Shown here: positions 21,262 to 33,517 of the stretch, in pieces | Layout of the letters: each line of letters begins with the position of its first letter | Numbering within the stretch: position 1 is the first letter of the stretch | NCBI GenBank assembly: GCA_009746045.1 | Contig: RPFO01001918.1 | Span: 1 to 49,434, forward strand | DNA from: Mesostigma viride | Lineage: Eukaryota > Streptophyta > Mesostigmatophyceae > Mesostigmatales > Mesostigmataceae | Reading direction: 5' to 3' | Length of the DNA: 49,434 bases | Notes under the pieces: generated by a model | What the model was told of the DNA's origin: nothing | Database searches by the model: none | Seen by the model: only the letters and a program-made list of their open reading frames with translations | Translations under genes and position numbers: made by a program

Positions 21262-21290
21262 TTGACAAATAGTTTACTATTTTGTTATTA
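21262..21290 (+). promoter_or_regulatory. psb30 promoter, copy 2
   Basis: TTGACA-N17-TTATTA, 45 bases before the psb30 ATG. Confidence 0.6.
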
Positions 21291-21335
21291 AGTGATATTT
21301 GTAAAAAATAACGAAAAACTAGAAGGTTAATTAAT

Positions 21336-21437
21336 ATGAATTTAGAAGTCGTTGTACAATTAGGCTCTTTATCACTGATTGTATTAGCTGGTCCTATTAT
21401 TGTTCTTTTATTAGCTTCTCAAAAAGGTAATCTTTAA
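21336..21437 (+). CDS. psb30: Photosystem II protein Psb30 (Ycf12), copy 2
   Basis: Same 33-residue protein as copy 1. AAGGT lies about 10 bases before the ATG. Convergent with petN across the shared nested hairpin. Confidence 0.93.
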   Translation: MNLEVVVQLGSLSLIVLAGPIIVLLLASQKGNL

Positions 21438-21565
21438 TATATTCTTATAATTAAAAATCTATGAGACCCTAGTAATCAAAAAATTAAGGGAAAAATTTTT
21501 TCTTAATTTTTTTTATAAGGTATGTTATTTTAAATATTAATTAAAAAAAATAAATACTATTTTTT

Positions 21566-21655
21566 ATGCCATTGAAGCCTATATGTATTTAAATTTAAAT
21601 ACATATATTATATAATCTCCAATTTTTATAAATTTGTAGATTGATTCAATGGCAT
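21566..21655. terminator. Nested hairpin between psb30 and petN, copy 2
   Basis: Outer 11-bp stem and inner 28-base palindrome (21580..21607), as in copy 1. Confidence 0.7.
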
Positions 21656-21715
21656 TATTTTTTTAAGTGTCAAATGGAATGATATTATAGAATAATCAAT
21701 ATTTTTTCAAAAATA

Positions 21716-21805
21716 TTAAAGACCATTTCTTGCCCAAACGACTAGAGATAAAGAAAAACTAAAAAATACCATTAAAAAAACCCAACCTAAACTAATTATA
21801 TCCAT
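21716..21805 (-). CDS. petN: Cytochrome b6f subunit VIII PetN, copy 2
   Basis: Intact 29-residue PetN, identical to copy 1; the T run at residues 9-11 has seven bases (read as A on the plus strand). Confidence 0.97.
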   Translation of the reverse strand: MDIISLGWVFLMVFFSFSLSLVVWARNGL

Positions 21806-22180
21806 ACAAGTGCCTCTTTAAAATTTAGATATCATAGTAACAGTAGTTTTTAGCACTGCCAATATTAAATATTATTAACAAATAATCCATTGAATTATTC
21901 AATGAATACTTAATAATATATATATTATTAATTAAATAATAAAAAAGAAACTGAAATATATTTATTTCAATTATTACATAAGTAATAATTATAGTTGCTT
22001 GATTTATTTCTTATATATGTTATATCATATAAAGAAGCCCATTATTATGTGAAAAATATCTCTTAACATGTCAGGACATAAATGTAGCAGCATAAAGAAA
22101 TTTATTTTTTTAGATATAATAAATGGGCCAACAACTAAATTTTATTATCCTTATCAAGTTACATTCTTCACAATTGATTA
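21806..22180. other. petN-trnC spacer, copy 2
   Basis: 375 bases with the petN promoter and the AT palindromes described for copy 1; no gene. Confidence 0.55.
21834..21862 (-). promoter_or_regulatory. Putative petN promoter, copy 2
   Basis: TTGGCA-N17-TACTAT on the minus strand, 28 bases before petN. Confidence 0.45.
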
Positions 22181-22252
22181 AGGCGGCACCCAGATTCGAA
22201 CTGGGGGATAAAAGATTTGCAATCTTCTGCCTTACCACTTGGCTATACCGCC
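22181..22252 (-). tRNA. trnC-GCA: tRNA-Cys(GCA), copy 2
   Basis: Same 72-base tRNA-Cys, anticodon GCA, on the minus strand and divergent from rpoB. Confidence 0.97.
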
Positions 22253-22677
22253 GCCATAAAGATTTTTTCTATTTACTACTAAAACATTTCTAATAAAATT
22301 ATTTTAATTTCTACAAAAAACATTTCTATTATGTTTTATAAACAAATTTTTTCAATTAAAATAACATAAAAATCAATATTAATTAAATTAATAAAAATAA
22401 TTTCCATTTATTTAATGATTGCTATACATTATAAAGAATAACATTATATTCTTTTTTTTTTTCATTATTTATTATAAAAATAAATAGAAATTATATAACT
22501 ATTCTATATGTGATAAAAAAAATTGTAAATAGTTTTTTTTATATTGTATTCTATTTATTCAATTATAACAAAAAATAGATTTAGTTAAAGTAACTTATAA
22601 ATTATGTTTTCATATTTTTTTTGTTTAAAAAAGCAAAAAATACTATTTGTGTTTTTCTGTAGAGGAATTTCCAATTA
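22253..22677. other. trnC-rpoB spacer, copy 2
   Basis: 425 bases upstream of rpoB, very AT-rich, with homopolymers of 8 and 11 bases. It should contain the rpo operon promoter, which I cannot locate. Confidence 0.55.
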
Positions 22678-25600
22678 ATGATGATAATAGAAGAATACAC
22701 TCCGGTACCGAATACTGCGTTTGACTTTAAAATTCCTGATCTTATTGAAATGCAGCTTTCAAGTTTTCGTATTTTTTTAAAAAAAGGACTTATTGAAGAA
22801 TTGAAAGATTTTTCTGTGATTAGTAATTCAAAAAAAAATTTAGAATTAAGATTTTTTCCAGAAAAATATAAATTAAAACGTCCGAAATATAATGAAAGAA
22901 CATCAATTAGACGAGCAAGTACTTATACTTGTCAATTATATGTACCTGCCAAATTAACTAATAAAAGAACAGGAGAAATTCAAGAACAAGATGTATTTTT
23001 GGGTGAAATACCATTAATGACGGGAAGAGGCAGTTTTATTATTAATGGTTCTTCAAGAGTAATTGTAAATCAAATAGTTAGAAGTCCTGGAATTTATTAC
23101 AAAAGAGAAATTGATAAAAAAGGAAGAAAAACTCATAGTGCTACTATTATTTCAAATCGTGGCGCATGGTTAAGAATAGAAACAGATAAAAATGGATTAA
23201 TTTGGGCTAGAATTGGAAAAATACGTAAAGTTTCAATTATGATCGTTTTTAAAGCCATGGGGTTAACAAAAAACGAAATTTTTGATGCATTAAAATATCC
23301 ACAATTTTTGAAAAAAACTATTCAAGAAACAGATCCTTATCTTGAAAATGATATACAACATGATGATGATTTTGAAAATGAAAGTACATCTACATTACTT
23401 AGCACACGTGAAATTTTAGAATCACGATTTTTTCAATCTAAATATTATGATTTGGGAAAAGTTGGTCGATATAAAATTAATAAAAAATTACAACTCAATA
23501 TCCCAGAAAATATTAGAGTTTTGACTGTACAAGATATTTTGGCTGCTGTCGATTATTTAATCAATTTAGAATTCAATATTGGTACTTTAGATGATATTGA
23601 TCATTTAAAAAATAGAAGAGTTAGATCCGTAGGTGAATTAATTCAAAATCAAGTGCGAGTAGGACTCGGTAGACTAGAGAGAATGATTTATAAAAGAATG
23701 GGTGAATCATCACCAGATAGTTTGACTTTGACATCTTTAGTAAATCCTAAACCTTTAGTTGGTGCAATAAGAGAATTTTTTGGTTCAAGTCAATTATCAC
23801 AATTTATGGATCAAACAAATCCTTTATCAGAAATTACTCATAAACGAAGATTAAGTTGTTTAGGACCTGGTGGTTTAAGTAGAGAAAGAGCTGGTTTAGC
23901 AGTGCGTGATATACATCCTAGTCATTATGGTCGTATTTGTCCTATAGAGACGCCAGAAGGTCCTAATGCCGGTTTAATTGGATCTTTAGCTACACATAGT
24001 AGAGTAAATGAATATGGTTTTTTGGAAAGTCCTTTTTATATTACAAAAAATCGTAAAGTGATAAAAAGTGAGTTACCTATTTATCTAGCTCCAGATCAAG
24101 AAGATCAATTTAAAGTCGCCCCAGGAGATTTATTACTTTCTTGTTACTCTAGTATTGAAAATAATTATGTTCCTGTCCGATATAAACAAGAATTTACTAC
24201 TAGTAAAGCAGAAGAAGTTGATTATGTTGGGATTTCTCCAACACAAGCTATTTCAATAGCTACTTCATTAATTCCCTTTTTGGAACATGATGATGCCAAC
24301 AGAGCATTAATGGGTTCTAATATGCAAAGACAAGCTGTTCCATTATTAAAACCAAATCGACCTATTGTAGGGACAGGTTTTGAAGAACAAGTGGCTTTAG
24401 ATTCAGGCACTGTAGTTATCTGTCGACACAAAGGTATTGTTATATCTGTTGATTCAAAAACTATTTTGGTACGCAGTTTGAGAATGAATGCAAAAGGTAT
24501 TCAACATTCTCATATTGATAGATATTATTTACAAAAATATAATAGATCAAATCAAGATACATGTATTAATCAAAAACCAGTCGTTTCTCAAGGAGAATGG
24601 GTACAAAAAGGAGATATTTTAGCGGATGGATCTGCCACAGTAAATGGAGAGTTGACTTTAGGGCAAAATATTTTAGTAGCTTATATGCCTTGGGAAGGTT
24701 ACAATTTTGAAGATGCTATTTTAATTAGTGAAAAATTAGTTTATGAAGATATTTACACTTCTATTCATATTGAAAAATATGAAGTAGATGCTAGAAAAAC
24801 AAAATTAGGTCCTGAAAAAATCACTAGAGAAATTCCTAATGTTAATGATCATTTATTACGTAATTTAGATGATAATGGAATTGTTATTCCAGGAGCTCGT
24901 GTTGAATCAGGAGATATTTTGGTTGGGAAAGTAACTCCTAAAGAAGATTTAGATCAACATCCAGAAGGAAAATTGTTACGAGCTATTTTTGGAGAAAAAG
25001 CACGTGATGTTAGAGATTCATCTTTAAGAGTACCAAATGGTGTTTCTGGCACAGTTGTAAATGTGAGAAGATTAACTGGAAAAGAATTGCCTTCTGGTGT
25101 AATTATGATGGTTCATGTTTCAATTTCTCAAAAAAGAAAAATTCAAGTTGGAGATAAAATGGCAGGTCGGCATGGTAATAAAGGAATTATTTCAAAAATT
25201 TTACCTCGACAAGATATGCCATATTTACAAGATGGAACACCTGTTGATATGGTTTTAAATCCATTAGGAGTCCCTTCTAGAATGAATGTTGGACAAGTAT
25301 TTGAATGTTTATTAGGTTTAGCTGGAGAATACTTATCTGAAAATTATAAACTGATGCCATTTGATGAAATGTATGGGAAAGAAACATCTAGAGGTTTAGT
25401 TTATTCCAAATTATATGAAGCAAGACAAAAGACTGGTTACCCTTGGCTATTTAATATTCAATCACCAGGAAAAAGTAAATTATTTGACGGTAGAACTGGT
25501 GAATCTTTTGATCAACCTGTCACAATTGGCAAAGCTTATATGCTTAAATTAGTCCATTTAGTAGATGATAAAATTCATGCTCGTTCTACAGGACCTTATT

Positions 25601-25920
25601 CATTAGTTACTCAACAACCTCTTGGCGGTAGAGCAAAACATGGTGGTCAACGTTTAGGAGAAATGGAAGTTTGGGCATTAGAAGGATTTGGAGCTGCTTA
25701 TACTTTACAAGAATTACTTACAATAAAATCAGATGATATGAAAGGCAGAAATGATGCTCTAAATGCTATTATTAAAGGTCGACCTATTCCTAAGCCAGGC
25801 ACTCCAGAATCTTTTAAGGTACTGATACGTGAATTGCAATCTTTATGTCTAGATATAGGTGTATATAAAGTACATAAATCAAATAAAAATCAAGAAATAG
25901 ATCTTATGCAAAATTTTTAA
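22678..25920 (+). CDS. rpoB: RNA polymerase beta subunit RpoB, copy 2
   Basis: Catalytic beta subunit of the bacterial-type plastid RNA polymerase; 1080 residues, typical for plastids. Visible landmarks are the N-terminal [19 protein letters not shown] block, the [17 protein letters not shown] rifampicin-region block, the catalytic [12 protein letters not shown] at 825-836, and the C-terminal [20 protein letters not shown] block. ATG 22678 follows GAGGAA by about 9 bases; the next codon is also ATG, so the start could be one codon later. rpoC1 follows after 24 bases and rpoC2 after that: one operon. No introns. Confidence 0.98.
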   Translation: MMIIEEYTPVPNTAFDFKIPDLIEMQLSSFRIFLKKGLIEELKDFSVISNSKKNLELRFFPEKYKLKRPKYNERTSIRRASTYTCQLYVPAKLTNKRTGEIQEQDVFLGEIPLMTGRGSFIINGSSRVIVNQIVRSPGIYYKREIDKKGRKTHSATIISNRGAWLRIETDKNGLIWARIGKIRKVSIMIVFKAMGLTKNEIFDALKYPQFLKKTIQETDPYLENDIQHDDDFENESTSTLLSTREILESRFFQSKYYDLGKVGRYKINKKLQLNIPENIRVLTVQDILAAVDYLINLEFNIGTLDDIDHLKNRRVRSVGELIQNQVRVGLGRLERMIYKRMGESSPDSLTLTSLVNPKPLVGAIREFFGSSQLSQFMDQTNPLSEITHKRRLSCLGPGGLSRERAGLAVRDIHPSHYGRICPIETPEGPNAGLIGSLATHSRVNEYGFLESPFYITKNRKVIKSELPIYLAPDQEDQFKVAPGDLLLSCYSSIENNYVPVRYKQEFTTSKAEEVDYVGISPTQAISIATSLIPFLEHDDANRALMGSNMQRQAVPLLKPNRPIVGTGFEEQVALDSGTVVICRHKGIVISVDSKTILVRSLRMNAKGIQHSHIDRYYLQKYNRSNQDTCINQKPVVSQGEWVQKGDILADGSATVNGELTLGQNILVAYMPWEGYNFEDAILISEKLVYEDIYTSIHIEKYEVDARKTKLGPEKITREIPNVNDHLLRNLDDNGIVIPGARVESGDILVGKVTPKEDLDQHPEGKLLRAIFGEKARDVRDSSLRVPNGVSGTVVNVRRLTGKELPSGVIMMVHVSISQKRKIQVGDKMAGRHGNKGIISKILPRQDMPYLQDGTPVDMVLNPLGVPSRMNVGQVFECLLGLAGEYLSENYKLMPFDEMYGKETSRGLVYSKLYEARQKTGYPWLFNIQSPGKSKLFDGRTGESFDQPVTIGKAYMLKLVHLVDDKIHARSTGPYSLVTQQPLGGRAKHGGQRLGEMEVWALEGFGAAYTLQELLTIKSDDMKGRNDALNAIIKGRPIPKPGTPESFKVLIRELQSLCLDIGVYKVHKSNKNQEIDLMQNF

Positions 25921-25944
25921 TGTTTACAGAAAAGCTAAATTTTT

Positions 25945-27951
25945 ATGATTCCTAAAAAACTTGTCCATTTTGAATATATACAAATTAATTTGGCTTCTCC
26001 TGAAAGAATACTTCAATGGGGTCAAAGAACACTCAGTAACGGAGAAATAGTAGGTGAAGTAACTAGATCAGAAACTATTAATTATAGAACTTTAAAACCT
26101 GAAATGGATGGCTTATTTTGTGAACGTATATTTGGTCCTGTAAAAGATTGGGAATGTCATTGTGGAAGATATAAACGTGTTAGATATAATAAAAATTCAG
26201 AAATAAGTATTGTGTGTGAAAGATGTGGTGTAGAAGTTATTGAATCTGGTGTACGTAGACATCGCATGGGACATATCAAACTTGCATCTCCTGTAACTCA
26301 TGTATGGTATTTAAAAGGAATTCCTAGTTATATTTCCGTTATTCTAGGCATGCCGAGAAAAGATGTAGAAAATATTGTCTATTATAATAATAACGATTCT
26401 ATTAGTTTTAAGAATATTTCTCAATTTTTGACCGAAAATCGTTTCTTTTCTAATTCAACAGATATATTAGATGATTTGTTAAATATTAAAGAAAAAGAAG
26501 AAGAAATATCAGGTGGTGAAGCTATTTATAAAATGCTTAAAAATTTTGATCTAAAAGCTACAGCACAAAAAATTAGAGAAGATTTAGCTGAAAATGAGGC
26601 CGCTTGGACTCAATCTTCTTTTTTTAATGGAGAAGATTCAGATTGGGTACTGGATGAGAATCAATGGAATAAAAAAAATCAAGATTGGCAAATAGAAGAA
26701 GAAAGAAGAAATAAAAAAAGAAATAAATTAATTAAACGTTTAAGAATTATTAATCATTTTATTGCTACAGGAGCGAAGCCTGAATGGATGGTTTTATCAA
26801 TTCTTCCTGTACTTCCTCCAGAACTAAGACCTATGGTCCAATTAGATGGAGGTAGATTTGCAACATCCGATTTGAATGATTTATATAGACGAGTTATCAA
26901 TAGAAATAATAGACTCGCTAAACTTAATAATATGTTAGCTCCTGAAATTGTTGTTCGTAGTGAAAAACGTATGTTACAAGAGTCTGTCGATGCTCTTATT
27001 GATAATGGTAAAAGAGGAAAAGCTCTTGTAGGCAATAATAAAATTCCACTGAAATCTTTATCAGATATTATCAAAGGGAAACAAGGTAGATTTAGACAAA
27101 ATCTTTTAGGAAAACGTGTCGATTATTCTGGTCGTTCAGTAATTGTAGTTGGTCCAAATCTGAAATTACATCAATGTGGTCTTCCAAAGGAAATGGCGAT
27201 TGAATTATTCCAACCATTTGTTATTCATACTTTAATTAATGAAGGATTGGCAAATAATATAAAAGGTGCAAAAAAAATTATTCAAAATAGTGATCCAATA
27301 TTATGGGAAATTTTGAATCAAGTGATTCAAGGACATCCAGTTTTATTGAATCGTGCACCTACATTACATAGACTTGGTATACAAGCTTTTGAACCTATTT
27401 TAGTAGAAGGAAGAGCAATTCAATTACATCCATTAGTTTGTCCAGCTTTTAATGCAGATTTTGATGGAGATCAAATGGCTGTTCATATTCCTTTATCATT
27501 GGAAGCTCAAACAGAAGCACGTTTATTAATGCTAGCTTCAAGTAATTTATTATCACCGGCTACTGGATTACCTATCATATCACCTAGCCAAGATATGGTA
27601 CTTGGTTGTTATTATTTAACAACTGAAGATATCAGATTAAGAGGCACTAAAAGTCATTATTTTAGTTCTTTGGAACAAGTTATTATGGCTTATGATCAAA
27701 AAAAGATTAATTTACATACAATTGTATGGGTTAGATTTTCTGGGATTATAGATAGTAAATATATTAAACAAAACCCAATAGAAATCAGAGTGGATTCTTT
27801 AGGTTTTGTCTCATATATTTATAAAAATTATCAAATGCGTAAAGATTTCAAAAATAATTTAATAAGTCAATATATTCGTACAACTCCTGGTCGTATTTTA
27901 TTTAATCAAGTAATTCAAAACAGTTTGGATTACTCCCCGTCAGAATATTAA
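25945..27951 (+). CDS. rpoC1: RNA polymerase beta' subunit RpoC1, copy 2
   Basis: 668 residues, the N-terminal half of bacterial beta'. A zinc ribbon is visible as C71-x-C73-x17-C91-x2-C94 (CHCG...CERCG). The magnesium-binding catalytic loop NADFDGDQ is at 503-510, preceded by the [16 protein letters not shown] block. The gene is uninterrupted, whereas rpoC1 of liverworts and most land plants carries an intron; this fits an algal source. Its stop is 7 bases before rpoC2. Copy 2 has the clean C-terminus that is garbled in copy 1. Confidence 0.98.
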   Translation: MIPKKLVHFEYIQINLASPERILQWGQRTLSNGEIVGEVTRSETINYRTLKPEMDGLFCERIFGPVKDWECHCGRYKRVRYNKNSEISIVCERCGVEVIESGVRRHRMGHIKLASPVTHVWYLKGIPSYISVILGMPRKDVENIVYYNNNDSISFKNISQFLTENRFFSNSTDILDDLLNIKEKEEEISGGEAIYKMLKNFDLKATAQKIREDLAENEAAWTQSSFFNGEDSDWVLDENQWNKKNQDWQIEEERRNKKRNKLIKRLRIINHFIATGAKPEWMVLSILPVLPPELRPMVQLDGGRFATSDLNDLYRRVINRNNRLAKLNNMLAPEIVVRSEKRMLQESVDALIDNGKRGKALVGNNKIPLKSLSDIIKGKQGRFRQNLLGKRVDYSGRSVIVVGPNLKLHQCGLPKEMAIELFQPFVIHTLINEGLANNIKGAKKIIQNSDPILWEILNQVIQGHPVLLNRAPTLHRLGIQAFEPILVEGRAIQLHPLVCPAFNADFDGDQMAVHIPLSLEAQTEARLLMLASSNLLSPATGLPIISPSQDMVLGCYYLTTEDIRLRGTKSHYFSSLEQVIMAYDQKKINLHTIVWVRFSGIIDSKYIKQNPIEIRVDSLGFVSYIYKNYQMRKDFKNNLISQYIRTTPGRILFNQVIQNSLDYSPSEY

Positions 27952-27958
27952 AGTTTGA

Positions 27959-30900
27959 ATGGGCAGAATGAAAAAAATTTTTTTTAATCAAAAATCTGAT
28001 CTAAATTCAATGAAACTATTTTTTTGTAACCGAATTATGAATAAGGGCGAAATTCGAAGAATTATTGCCTGGTTTTTATTCAATCATGGAACTTCTCGTA
28101 CGGCACACATGGTTGATCGATTAAAAATATTAGGTTTTTATCATGCTACTAAAGCTGGCATTTCTTTAAGTATTGATGATTTAAGTATTCCACCTACTAA
28201 AAAATGGCTTTTAGAAGATGCAGAACAAGAAATTGCAAAAACACAAAAAAATTATTCTATCGGGAAAATAACAGCTGTAGAAAGATTTCAAAAAGTTATA
28301 GATACATGGCATAGCACAAGTGAAACTTTAAAAAATGAAGTTGTTCAATATTTTGAACAAACAAATCCTTTAAATCCTGTCTATATGATGGCGTTTTCAG
28401 GCGCACGAGGTAATCTTTCTCAAGTCAGTCAATTAGTAGGTATGAGAGGATTAATGTCTGATCCACAAGGACAAATTATAGACTTACCTATTAGAAGTAA
28501 TTTTCGTGAAGGATTGACAGTAACTGAATATGTTATTTCTTGTTATGGAGCGAGAAAAGGTCTTGTTGATACAGCATTACGTACTGCAGATTCTGGTTAT
28601 TTGACACGCAGATTAGTAGATGTTGCACAAGATATGATTATTCGCGAAACTGATTGTGGAACTAAAAGTGGTATATTATTAGGACCTGTTAAAGATGAAC
28701 AAAAAGTAGTATTTTCATTACAAGAGCGTCTTATAGGACGTGTATTAGCAGAAAATATTTATTCTCCGAAACAAAAACAATATATAGCTAAAAAAAATCA
28801 AGATATATCAGCAAGTTTATCTGACAAAATTTGTGAGATAAAACGTACAAATATATTAGTAAGATCCCCTTTAACTTGCAAAAGTATTCGTTCTGTATGT
28901 CAATTATGCTATGGCTGGAGTTTAGCACATGGAAATCTTGTTGATTTGGGTGAAGCTGTAGGTATTATTGCTGCTCAGTCTATCGGAGAACCAGGTACTC
29001 AATTAACTATGAGAACTTTCCATACAGGAGGAGTATTCACTGGTAATATTGCTAAACAAATTCGTAGTTCTATTGACGGAAAAATTATTTATTCTCTTAC
29101 AAATACGATTCCCATGCGTACACGTCATGGTGAAATAGCATTAATAACTCAATCTAATATAAATATTTGTATTCAAGGAAAAAATAAAGAATTTAATATT
29201 GAAGTACCTATTAATACTATTTTATTAGTCAATAATGGTTCTATGGTTAGAGCAAAACAATTAATAGCTGAAGTTTCTGCTCCAGTCAATGCACAATCAG
29301 TTGAAATTGCTAGTAAATATGTAGCATCAGATTTTTCCGGTGAAATTCATTTTGAAAATTTATTATTACAAGAAAAAAAAAGTGCTTATGGTCATAAAAT
29401 GAATAGAGCAGGACAATATGGTGGCCTATTATGGATATTATCAGGTCAAGTATATAAATTTTCATTAGATGTTCCACTAATGTTTGACACAGCGGATTAC
29501 ATTCATAATGGATCTTGTATGGCAGAACATAATATTATTAGTCAATATGGGGGAATTTTACAAACTTCAGAAAATAATTTGACAATAGATAACAGTAATT
29601 CTTATTTATATGTCTTGAATTCTTCAATGACAATCATAAATGCATATTTATCTCACATCAAAAATGCACGTAGTGAAGCTTATATTTTGACTGATGATTT
29701 GAATCAGAAATTTTTTATGCAAGTAGAATCTAATAATGTTATAAAAAATAATCAAATTATTGCTAAATTTGTTACTAAAACTTATTTAACTAATACAGGA
29801 GGAATTCTTAAATACTCTTCTGAAATTGAAGTTGATGAATATGATATAGTTACACAATCTTATCCTGTACGTAAAGGTGGAATCATTATGTGGATTCCTG
29901 AAGAAACTCATTTAATTAATAAAGATGCTTCTCTTTTGATGGTGAGAGATTGTGAATATGTAGAAGCTGGAACTCAAATTATTAAAGATTTGATTTGTCA
30001 TAGTAGTGGTTTAGCCCAAGTCTCTCAAACTAATGATATTTTGCGTGAGGTAGTTATAAAACCAGGCAAAATTTATAGACCTATTGATTTTTCTCAAGTT
30101 TTAGATAAGCATCAGACATTAATTCAAGCAGGTGAAGAAATATGTGATGGTATTATTGCAGAAGAACTGGTCTATTTAGAAAATGTCAATTTGTCTTCAG
30201 GATCTGCATTACTTATTCGACCTGTGGTACAGTTTTTAATTCCTAATTCAACAGAATTAAAAAAATTGGAAGCTCAATATCAGTTAAAACAAAATATTTC
30301 TATTCAACCTTCTATTCATATTTGTTACAAAGATGGTCAAAGAATTCATGCTTGGCAATCAATGGAAATCGCAAAAATATTTTTACGATTAGAAATTGAT
30401 TCACATTTACATAAATTAAATGTCACCTTAAATCTAATAGAAAATAAATTATTACAAATCAAGATGTTTGAATATTTAATGATTGATTTGAATCAAATAA
30501 TAGATTTTCAAAGTTATCAAAATGTGACTAGATTAGTAAGAAAATTTAACAACTATATAATACCTGGCACTATTCTTGCTAAAACTGAAATTATAGCAAA
30601 AGATCATGGAGAAGTTAGACAATCAAATAAAAATTTTGAAGAACAAAAGTCTTTTTTAATTATGAATGAACATGATCAAATGACTTTGTTTGTAAAAAAT
30701 GCATATGAATTTTTTCAATTAGGTGATTTAGTTCATAAAGGAAAAGAAATTGTACCAGGTATTTTAGCACCTCAATCTGGACAAGTTATTCAATTGCAAG
30801 CTAATAGAGTGACTTTACGATTAGCAAGACCTTATCTTGTTTCTTCCGAAGCTGTTTTATACGTAGATGATGGTGATTTTGTAAAATCTGGTGATACTTT

Positions 30901-31630
30901 GGTAATGTTAATTTTTGAGCAATCAAAAACTGGAGATATTGTTCAAGGTCTTCCAAGAATTGAAGAATTACTAGAAGCTCGTAGAACAAAAGGATTGAAA
31001 CCTTTACCTAATAATTTACATGATCTTTTACAATCTTTTTTTGATGAAGCAACTGAAAAATATGGTATTCAAAAAGCGGCTAAAAAAAGTTTTGAAAAAC
31101 TTCAATTATTTTTAGTTAATGAGGTTCAATCTGTTTACAAAGCACAAGGTGTACATATTTCAGATAAACATATAGAAGTTATTGTAAGACAAATGACTTC
31201 CAAGGTAATGATAGAAGAAGGTGGAGACACAACTTTATTACCTGGTGAATTAATTGAATTGCATAGAATTGAAAACATGAATAGAAATGTATCTGTTCAC
31301 GCCAAATATAAACCAATTGTATTAGGTATTACTAAAGCTTCTTTAAATACGGAAAGTTTTATATCTGCAGCAAGTTTTCAAGAAACAACACGTGTATTGA
31401 CTAAAGCGGCTATTGAAGGAAAAACTGATTGGCTTAGAGGGTTAAAAGAAAATGTAATTATAGGTAGACTCATTCCAGCAGGCACTGGCTTTAATGTGCA
31501 TGATAAAATGTATTCACGAGATCTTTCTCTTTCTAATTCTTATAATTTAGCATATAGTTCTAATTCACAACATAAGAGAATAGAACAAAAAAATGCTGAA
31601 TATAATTTTGAAGATATTATTTTTGACTAG
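27959..31630 (+). CDS. rpoC2: RNA polymerase beta'' subunit RpoC2, copy 2
   Basis: 1223 residues, the C-terminal half of bacterial beta'; shorter than the ~1380 of many land plants, the difference lying in the weakly conserved middle insertion. Landmarks: a cysteine cluster C...[18 protein letters not shown] just before the trigger-loop region, [20 protein letters not shown] from residue 340, and near the C-terminus [13 protein letters not shown] and the [15 protein letters not shown] block. ATG 27959 is used; a second ATG three codons on (MKKIFF) is also possible. This is the only intact copy in the window. rps2 starts 129 bases downstream. Confidence 0.97.
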   Translation: MGRMKKIFFNQKSDLNSMKLFFCNRIMNKGEIRRIIAWFLFNHGTSRTAHMVDRLKILGFYHATKAGISLSIDDLSIPPTKKWLLEDAEQEIAKTQKNYSIGKITAVERFQKVIDTWHSTSETLKNEVVQYFEQTNPLNPVYMMAFSGARGNLSQVSQLVGMRGLMSDPQGQIIDLPIRSNFREGLTVTEYVISCYGARKGLVDTALRTADSGYLTRRLVDVAQDMIIRETDCGTKSGILLGPVKDEQKVVFSLQERLIGRVLAENIYSPKQKQYIAKKNQDISASLSDKICEIKRTNILVRSPLTCKSIRSVCQLCYGWSLAHGNLVDLGEAVGIIAAQSIGEPGTQLTMRTFHTGGVFTGNIAKQIRSSIDGKIIYSLTNTIPMRTRHGEIALITQSNINICIQGKNKEFNIEVPINTILLVNNGSMVRAKQLIAEVSAPVNAQSVEIASKYVASDFSGEIHFENLLLQEKKSAYGHKMNRAGQYGGLLWILSGQVYKFSLDVPLMFDTADYIHNGSCMAEHNIISQYGGILQTSENNLTIDNSNSYLYVLNSSMTIINAYLSHIKNARSEAYILTDDLNQKFFMQVESNNVIKNNQIIAKFVTKTYLTNTGGILKYSSEIEVDEYDIVTQSYPVRKGGIIMWIPEETHLINKDASLLMVRDCEYVEAGTQIIKDLICHSSGLAQVSQTNDILREVVIKPGKIYRPIDFSQVLDKHQTLIQAGEEICDGIIAEELVYLENVNLSSGSALLIRPVVQFLIPNSTELKKLEAQYQLKQNISIQPSIHICYKDGQRIHAWQSMEIAKIFLRLEIDSHLHKLNVTLNLIENKLLQIKMFEYLMIDLNQIIDFQSYQNVTRLVRKFNNYIIPGTILAKTEIIAKDHGEVRQSNKNFEEQKSFLIMNEHDQMTLFVKNAYEFFQLGDLVHKGKEIVPGILAPQSGQVIQLQANRVTLRLARPYLVSSEAVLYVDDGDFVKSGDTLVMLIFEQSKTGDIVQGLPRIEELLEARRTKGLKPLPNNLHDLLQSFFDEATEKYGIQKAAKKSFEKLQLFLVNEVQSVYKAQGVHISDKHIEVIVRQMTSKVMIEEGGDTTLLPGELIELHRIENMNRNVSVHAKYKPIVLGITKASLNTESFISAASFQETTRVLTKAAIEGKTDWLRGLKENVIIGRLIPAGTGFNVHDKMYSRDLSLSNSYNLAYSSNSQHKRIEQKNAEYNFEDIIFD

Positions 31631-31759
31631 TCGTGAATAAGTAGTTTAGAAAAAAAAACATTAGTACAATAAATAAACAATATATTAAAACTTATTTTTT
31701 AGTAATAATCCATAATATTAATATTATCTTTTTTAAATAAAAGAAGGACATAAATACAA

Positions 31760-32446
31760 ATGAAAAGTGTTGGATTAGAAGAAATGATGGAAGCTGGAGT
31801 ACATTTTGGACATCAAACTCGTGGATGGAATCCAAAAATGTCTTCTTATATTTATGGAAATCGCAATGGAATACATCTTATAGATTTAGTACAAACTGCT
31901 AGATTATTATCAGAAGCATGTGATTTTTTATTTAACGCTGCAAAAGAAGGAAAAGAATTTTTATTTGTGGGAACAAAAAGTCAAGCTTCAGATATTATTG
32001 CTTCTGAAGCTTTACGTGCTGAATCACATTATGTGAATCAAAGATGGTTAGGTGGTATGCTTACCAATTGGTCTACTATAAAAACTCGTATTAGAAAATT
32101 GAAAGATTTAGAACAAAAAGAAAAAAATGGTATTTTAGATACTCTTCCTAAAAAAGAAGCTGCAGTCTTAAAAAGACAATTATATAAATTACGTAAATAT
32201 TTATCAGGTCTTCAAGATATGAAATATTTGCCTGATGTAGTAATTATAGTTGACCAAAAAAGAGAAATTAATGCGGTTAAAGAATGTATCAAACTAGGTA
32301 TTCCTACGATATCTTTGGTAGATACAAATTGTGATCCTACTTTAGCAGATTTACCGATTCCAGCTAATGATGATGCAATTAGATCAATTAATCTGCTTGT
32401 AAGTAAATTAGCAGATGCGATTTATGAAGGACAACGTGTAAAATAA
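31760..32446 (+). CDS. rps2: Small ribosomal subunit protein uS2, copy 2
   Basis: 228 residues, typical of plastid S2. The [16 protein letters not shown]-terminus, [12 protein letters not shown], the [14 protein letters not shown] block and [12 protein letters not shown] are diagnostic. The protein binds the 30S head/platform region. AAGGA lies 11 bases before the ATG. It is followed by a 16-bp hairpin and then atpI, the conserved rpoC2-rps2-atpI order. Confidence 0.98.
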   Translation: MKSVGLEEMMEAGVHFGHQTRGWNPKMSSYIYGNRNGIHLIDLVQTARLLSEACDFLFNAAKEGKEFLFVGTKSQASDIIASEALRAESHYVNQRWLGGMLTNWSTIKTRIRKLKDLEQKEKNGILDTLPKKEAAVLKRQLYKLRKYLSGLQDMKYLPDVVIIVDQKREINAVKECIKLGIPTISLVDTNCDPTLADLPIPANDDAIRSINLLVSKLADAIYEGQRVK

Positions 32447-32867
32447 TAGATAATCTAAACAATTGTTTATTTCTAAATAATTAACAATTATTTAGAAATA
32501 ATATATATTGTTTTTAAAATTTAATTCTTTTATTATCTAATTTTTTTTCTTCATTTATCTTGAAAAAAACAAAAAGAGCACTTTATTTTTGAGTCATTTT
32601 TCTTTGTTTTTATTTCTGTGGTAAATAGAAAATATAGATTTTTTTAGACTTAAAGAATTCAATCATGATAATAAAAAATATTTTTTAATACAAGTAAGAA
32701 ACAAAATAATTAATACTAGATTTTTTTTTTAGTTGCAAATTTCTTGTTTTTATTTGTTAATTAAGAGAAGAAAATATTATGTTATCATTTTTGAATCGTA
32801 TAGACTTCTTACTTCCTAAATAAAGAAGGTCATTTGTTGTATTTTCAAAAGAAAAGGTCTCCTCAAT
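32447..32867. other. rps2-atpI spacer, copy 2
   Basis: 421 bases. After the hairpin it is AT-rich with T runs. A 14-codon upstream frame ([14 protein letters not shown]) lies at 32779..32823 behind AAGAGAAG, 44 bases before atpI; its status is unknown. No convincing promoter was found. Confidence 0.5.
32467..32501 (+). terminator. rps2 3' hairpin, copy 2
   Basis: A 16-bp perfect stem with a 3-base loop (AAC), 20 bases after the rps2 stop; the strongest hairpin in the rpo-rps2 unit and a likely transcript end or processing stop before atpI. Confidence 0.75.
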
Positions 32868-32980
32868 ATGATTAATCCATCTTCAATGGAAAATTTTAAT
32901 ATGTTATATCAACTATCTAAAGTAGAAGTTGGTCAACATTTTTATTGGCAAATTGGTGATTTTGAAGTTCATGGACAAGT
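32868..32980 (+). CDS. atpI: ATP synthase subunit a (AtpI), first 37 codons, cut at J2
   Basis: The frame from ATG 32868 includes [19 protein letters not shown], the conserved N-terminal region of plastid AtpI (CF0-IV), the proton-channel subunit of about 248 residues. The sequence folds back after codon 37, so all membrane helices are missing. The open frame runs on through antisense sequence to a stop at 33047 (59 residues); that tail is an artefact of the junction. The position after rps2 fits the plastid order. Gene identity is firm despite the short length. Confidence 0.9.
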
Positions 32981-32990
32981 AAAACTTGTC
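32974..32990. other. Fold-back junction J2 inside atpI
   Basis: GACAAGT (32974..32980), spacer AAA (32981..32983), ACTTGTC (32984..32990), with perfect complementarity continuing outward. Coordinates on either side sum to exactly 65964 through rps2 and the end of rpoC2, so the first ~2.1 kb of each arm have no length difference. No adapter-like bases are present. Confidence 0.93.
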
Positions 32991-33096
32991 CATGAACTTC
33001 AAAATCACCAATTTGCCAATAAAAATGTTGACCAACTTCTACTTTAGATAGTTGATATAACATATTAAAATTTTCCATTGAAGATGGATTAATCAT
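32984..33096 (-). CDS. atpI: AtpI, first 37 codons, copy 3
   Basis: Mirror image of the copy 2 fragment: ATG at 33096, cut at J2 after codon 37, with the false continuation ending at 32917. No intact atpI exists in the window. Confidence 0.9.
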
Positions 33097-33517
33097 ATTG
33101 AGGAGACCTTTTCTTTTGAAAATACAACAAATGACCTTCTTTATTTAGGAAGTAAGAAGTCTATACGATTCAAAAATGATAACATAATATTTTCTTCTCT
33201 TAATTAACAAATAAAAACAAGAAATTTGCAACTAAAAAAAAAATCTAGTATTAATTATTTTGTTTCTTACTTGTATTAAAAAATATTTTTTATTATCATG
33301 ATTGAATTCTTTAAGTCTAAAAAAATCTATATTTTCTATTTACCACAGAAATAAAAACAAAGAAAAATGACTCAAAAATAAAGTGCTCTTTTTGTTTTTT
33401 TCAAGATAAATGAAGAAAAAAAATTAGATAATAAAAGAATTAAATTTTAAAAACAATATATATTATTTCTAAATAATTGTTAATTATTTAGAAATAAACA
33501 ATTGTTTAGATTATCTA
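33097..33517. other. atpI-rps2 spacer, copy 3
   Basis: 421 bases, exact reverse complement of the copy 2 spacer, including the upstream frame (33141..33185 on the minus strand) and the rps2 hairpin. Confidence 0.5.
33463..33497 (-). terminator. rps2 3' hairpin, copy 3
   Basis: Same 16-bp stem and 3-base loop as in copy 2. Confidence 0.75.

Larger units (their letters stand above)
1..29391. repeat. Giant palindrome 1 (copy 1 / copy 2, centre J1)
   Basis: Positions 1..14729 are the reverse complement of about 14730..29391. Paired gene coordinates sum to a near-constant value: 29463 for chlB and trnQ, 29465 for psbK to psaM, 29466 for psb30, 29467 for petN and trnC, 29469 for rpoB. The small steps between these values lie between genes. 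Position 1 corresponds to about 29391 in copy 2, inside rpoC2. No rRNA genes are present, so this is not the usual plastid inverted repeat. Confidence 0.97.

Noticed and set aside
1-29391. Canonical plastid inverted repeat (IRa/IRb)
   Set aside because: No rRNA genes, no single-copy spacer between the arms, and both edges cut protein genes. The arms meet directly at J1.
32868-33047. 59-codon frame across J2 as a novel small protein
   Set aside because: Its first 37 codons are atpI and the rest is the complement of the same bases.
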